From: an uncultured Prevotella sp.
GTDB lineage: Bacteria > Bacteroidota > Bacteroidia > Bacteroidales > Bacteroidaceae
NCBI GenBank assembly: GCA_934120735.1
Contig: CAKOVA010000087.1
Span: 1 to 6,980, forward strand
DNA: 6,980 nucleotides
Direction: 5' to 3'
Shown here one piece after another: positions 6,424 to 6,980 of the stretch (position 1 is its first letter; every line of letters begins with the position of its first letter). The notes beneath the pieces are model-generated. The model was not told where the DNA came from, did no database searches, and saw nothing but the letters and a program-made list of their open reading frames with translations. Made by a program: the position numbers and the translations under genes.

Positions 6424-6980
6424 ATGAAAAAGACATATCAAACCTTGAAGGCAATACTACTGTTTGTGAGCGTAGCGTTTCTCGCTTCTTGTGTTGAGGA
6501 GTTCGAGTATGAGCCAGCCACAGCTGACAGTAGCGTTGCCACACAAAAAGCATATATCCTCACTGCGAAAACAGTCTTAGACTTGGAAAACAGCGAGCCA
6601 CAAAAACTTGAGCTGACGGTGGGGCGTCCTGACGGTTCTGCAGCCGCTGCTATTCGTTTAATATCTAATAACAGCAAATTCAAAGTGCCACAAAGTGTGG
6701 AGTTTAAAGCTGGGGAAAAAACAAAGAAGATCAACGTCAACTTTGACATGCAACCCGCAAGCACTGAGAAAGTAAATATCAAGGTGGATGATGCACAAGC
6801 TTACGATTATGCCAACACCGAGCTTGACATCACCGTGAACAGATACATCCTGCACCACGCCAATTGGGACAGCTGGTATTATGGATGGATGTTTAAGAAT
6901 ATTGATGTCATGGAATTTCCTAAGGGAACTTACACCATTAAAGGTCTACATGCGAAGGCTGAATGGATTGACAGCGACAT
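6424..6980 (+). CDS. Surface lipoprotein with Calx-beta-like segment (3' end off window)
   Basis: The frame starts at ATG 6424, 31 nt after the susD-like stop, and stays open to the right edge (185 complete codons). Residues 1-22 are a lipoprotein signal ending FLASC, with lipidated C23 followed by VEE, again an acidic surface-export-type signal. Residues 40-145 read like a beta-sandwich of the Calx-beta kind: LELTVGRPDGSAAAAIRL, VPQSVEFKAGEKTKKINVNF and ELDITVNRYI, as seen in accessory lipoproteins behind SusD genes. A segment rich in aromatic residues (HHANWDSWYYGWMFKN, about 147-162) follows and may start a second domain. By position it probably is a surface glycan-binding protein (SusE/SusF-like role), but a hydrolase or other module could follow beyond the edge. 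I cannot assign a named family with certainty. Confidence 0.8.
   Translation, partial: MKKTYQTLKAILLFVSVAFLASCVEEFEYEPATADSSVATQKAYILTAKTVLDLENSEPQKLELTVGRPDGSAAAAIRLISNNSKFKVPQSVEFKAGEKTKKINVNFDMQPASTEKVNIKVDDAQAYDYANTELDITVNRYILHHANWDSWYYGWMFKNIDVMEFPKGTYTIKGLHAKAEWIDSD

Noticed and set aside
6438..6782. Minus-strand frame of 114 codons
   Set aside because: It is opposite the third lipoprotein gene, which has a clear signal peptide, lipobox and operon position.

Overview
The window looks like a Bacteroidetes chromosome, most likely Prevotella or a close relative. The evidence is an adjacent SusC/SusD pair, lipoproteins with acidic residues right after the lipidated cysteine, promoters of the TTTG / TAnnTTTG type, weak Shine-Dalgarno sequences, and an ISAon1-like transposase fragment of the kind common in Bacteroides and Prevotella. 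The genus is inferred from protein style; the sequence does not prove it.

Layout. Positions 1-342 hold the end of an insertion sequence. It carries the 5' part of a minus-strand gene for an ISAon1-family transposase N-terminal region protein, and the rest lies beyond the left edge. Positions 343-718 are AT-rich, with no intact gene and only a possible frame-broken remnant on the minus strand (409-638). Positions 719-922 encode a plausible small minus-strand protein of 67 residues with one N-terminal membrane segment and its own -7 box. Positions 923-1536 are mostly non-coding. They hold two short perfect inverted repeats (1149-1163 and 1310-1326), a strong Bacteroidetes-type promoter (1349-1380) and a leader of about 150 nt.

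From 1537 to the right edge lies a co-directional operon: susC-like TonB-dependent transporter (1537-4764), 17-nt gap, susD-like surface lipoprotein (4782-6392), 31-nt gap, and a third lipoprotein gene (6424 to the edge, incomplete) with a Calx-beta-like segment. This is the core of a polysaccharide utilization locus. The SusD-like protein and the third lipoprotein should capture a glycan or peptide at the cell surface, and the SusC-like barrel should import it using TonB energy. No glycoside hydrolase, protease or regulator is in view, so the substrate cannot be named.

I found no clear new biological system. The most useful leads are the 17-bp palindrome about 67 bp upstream of the predicted susC transcription start, the repeat-bearing leader, and the partly seen third lipoprotein.
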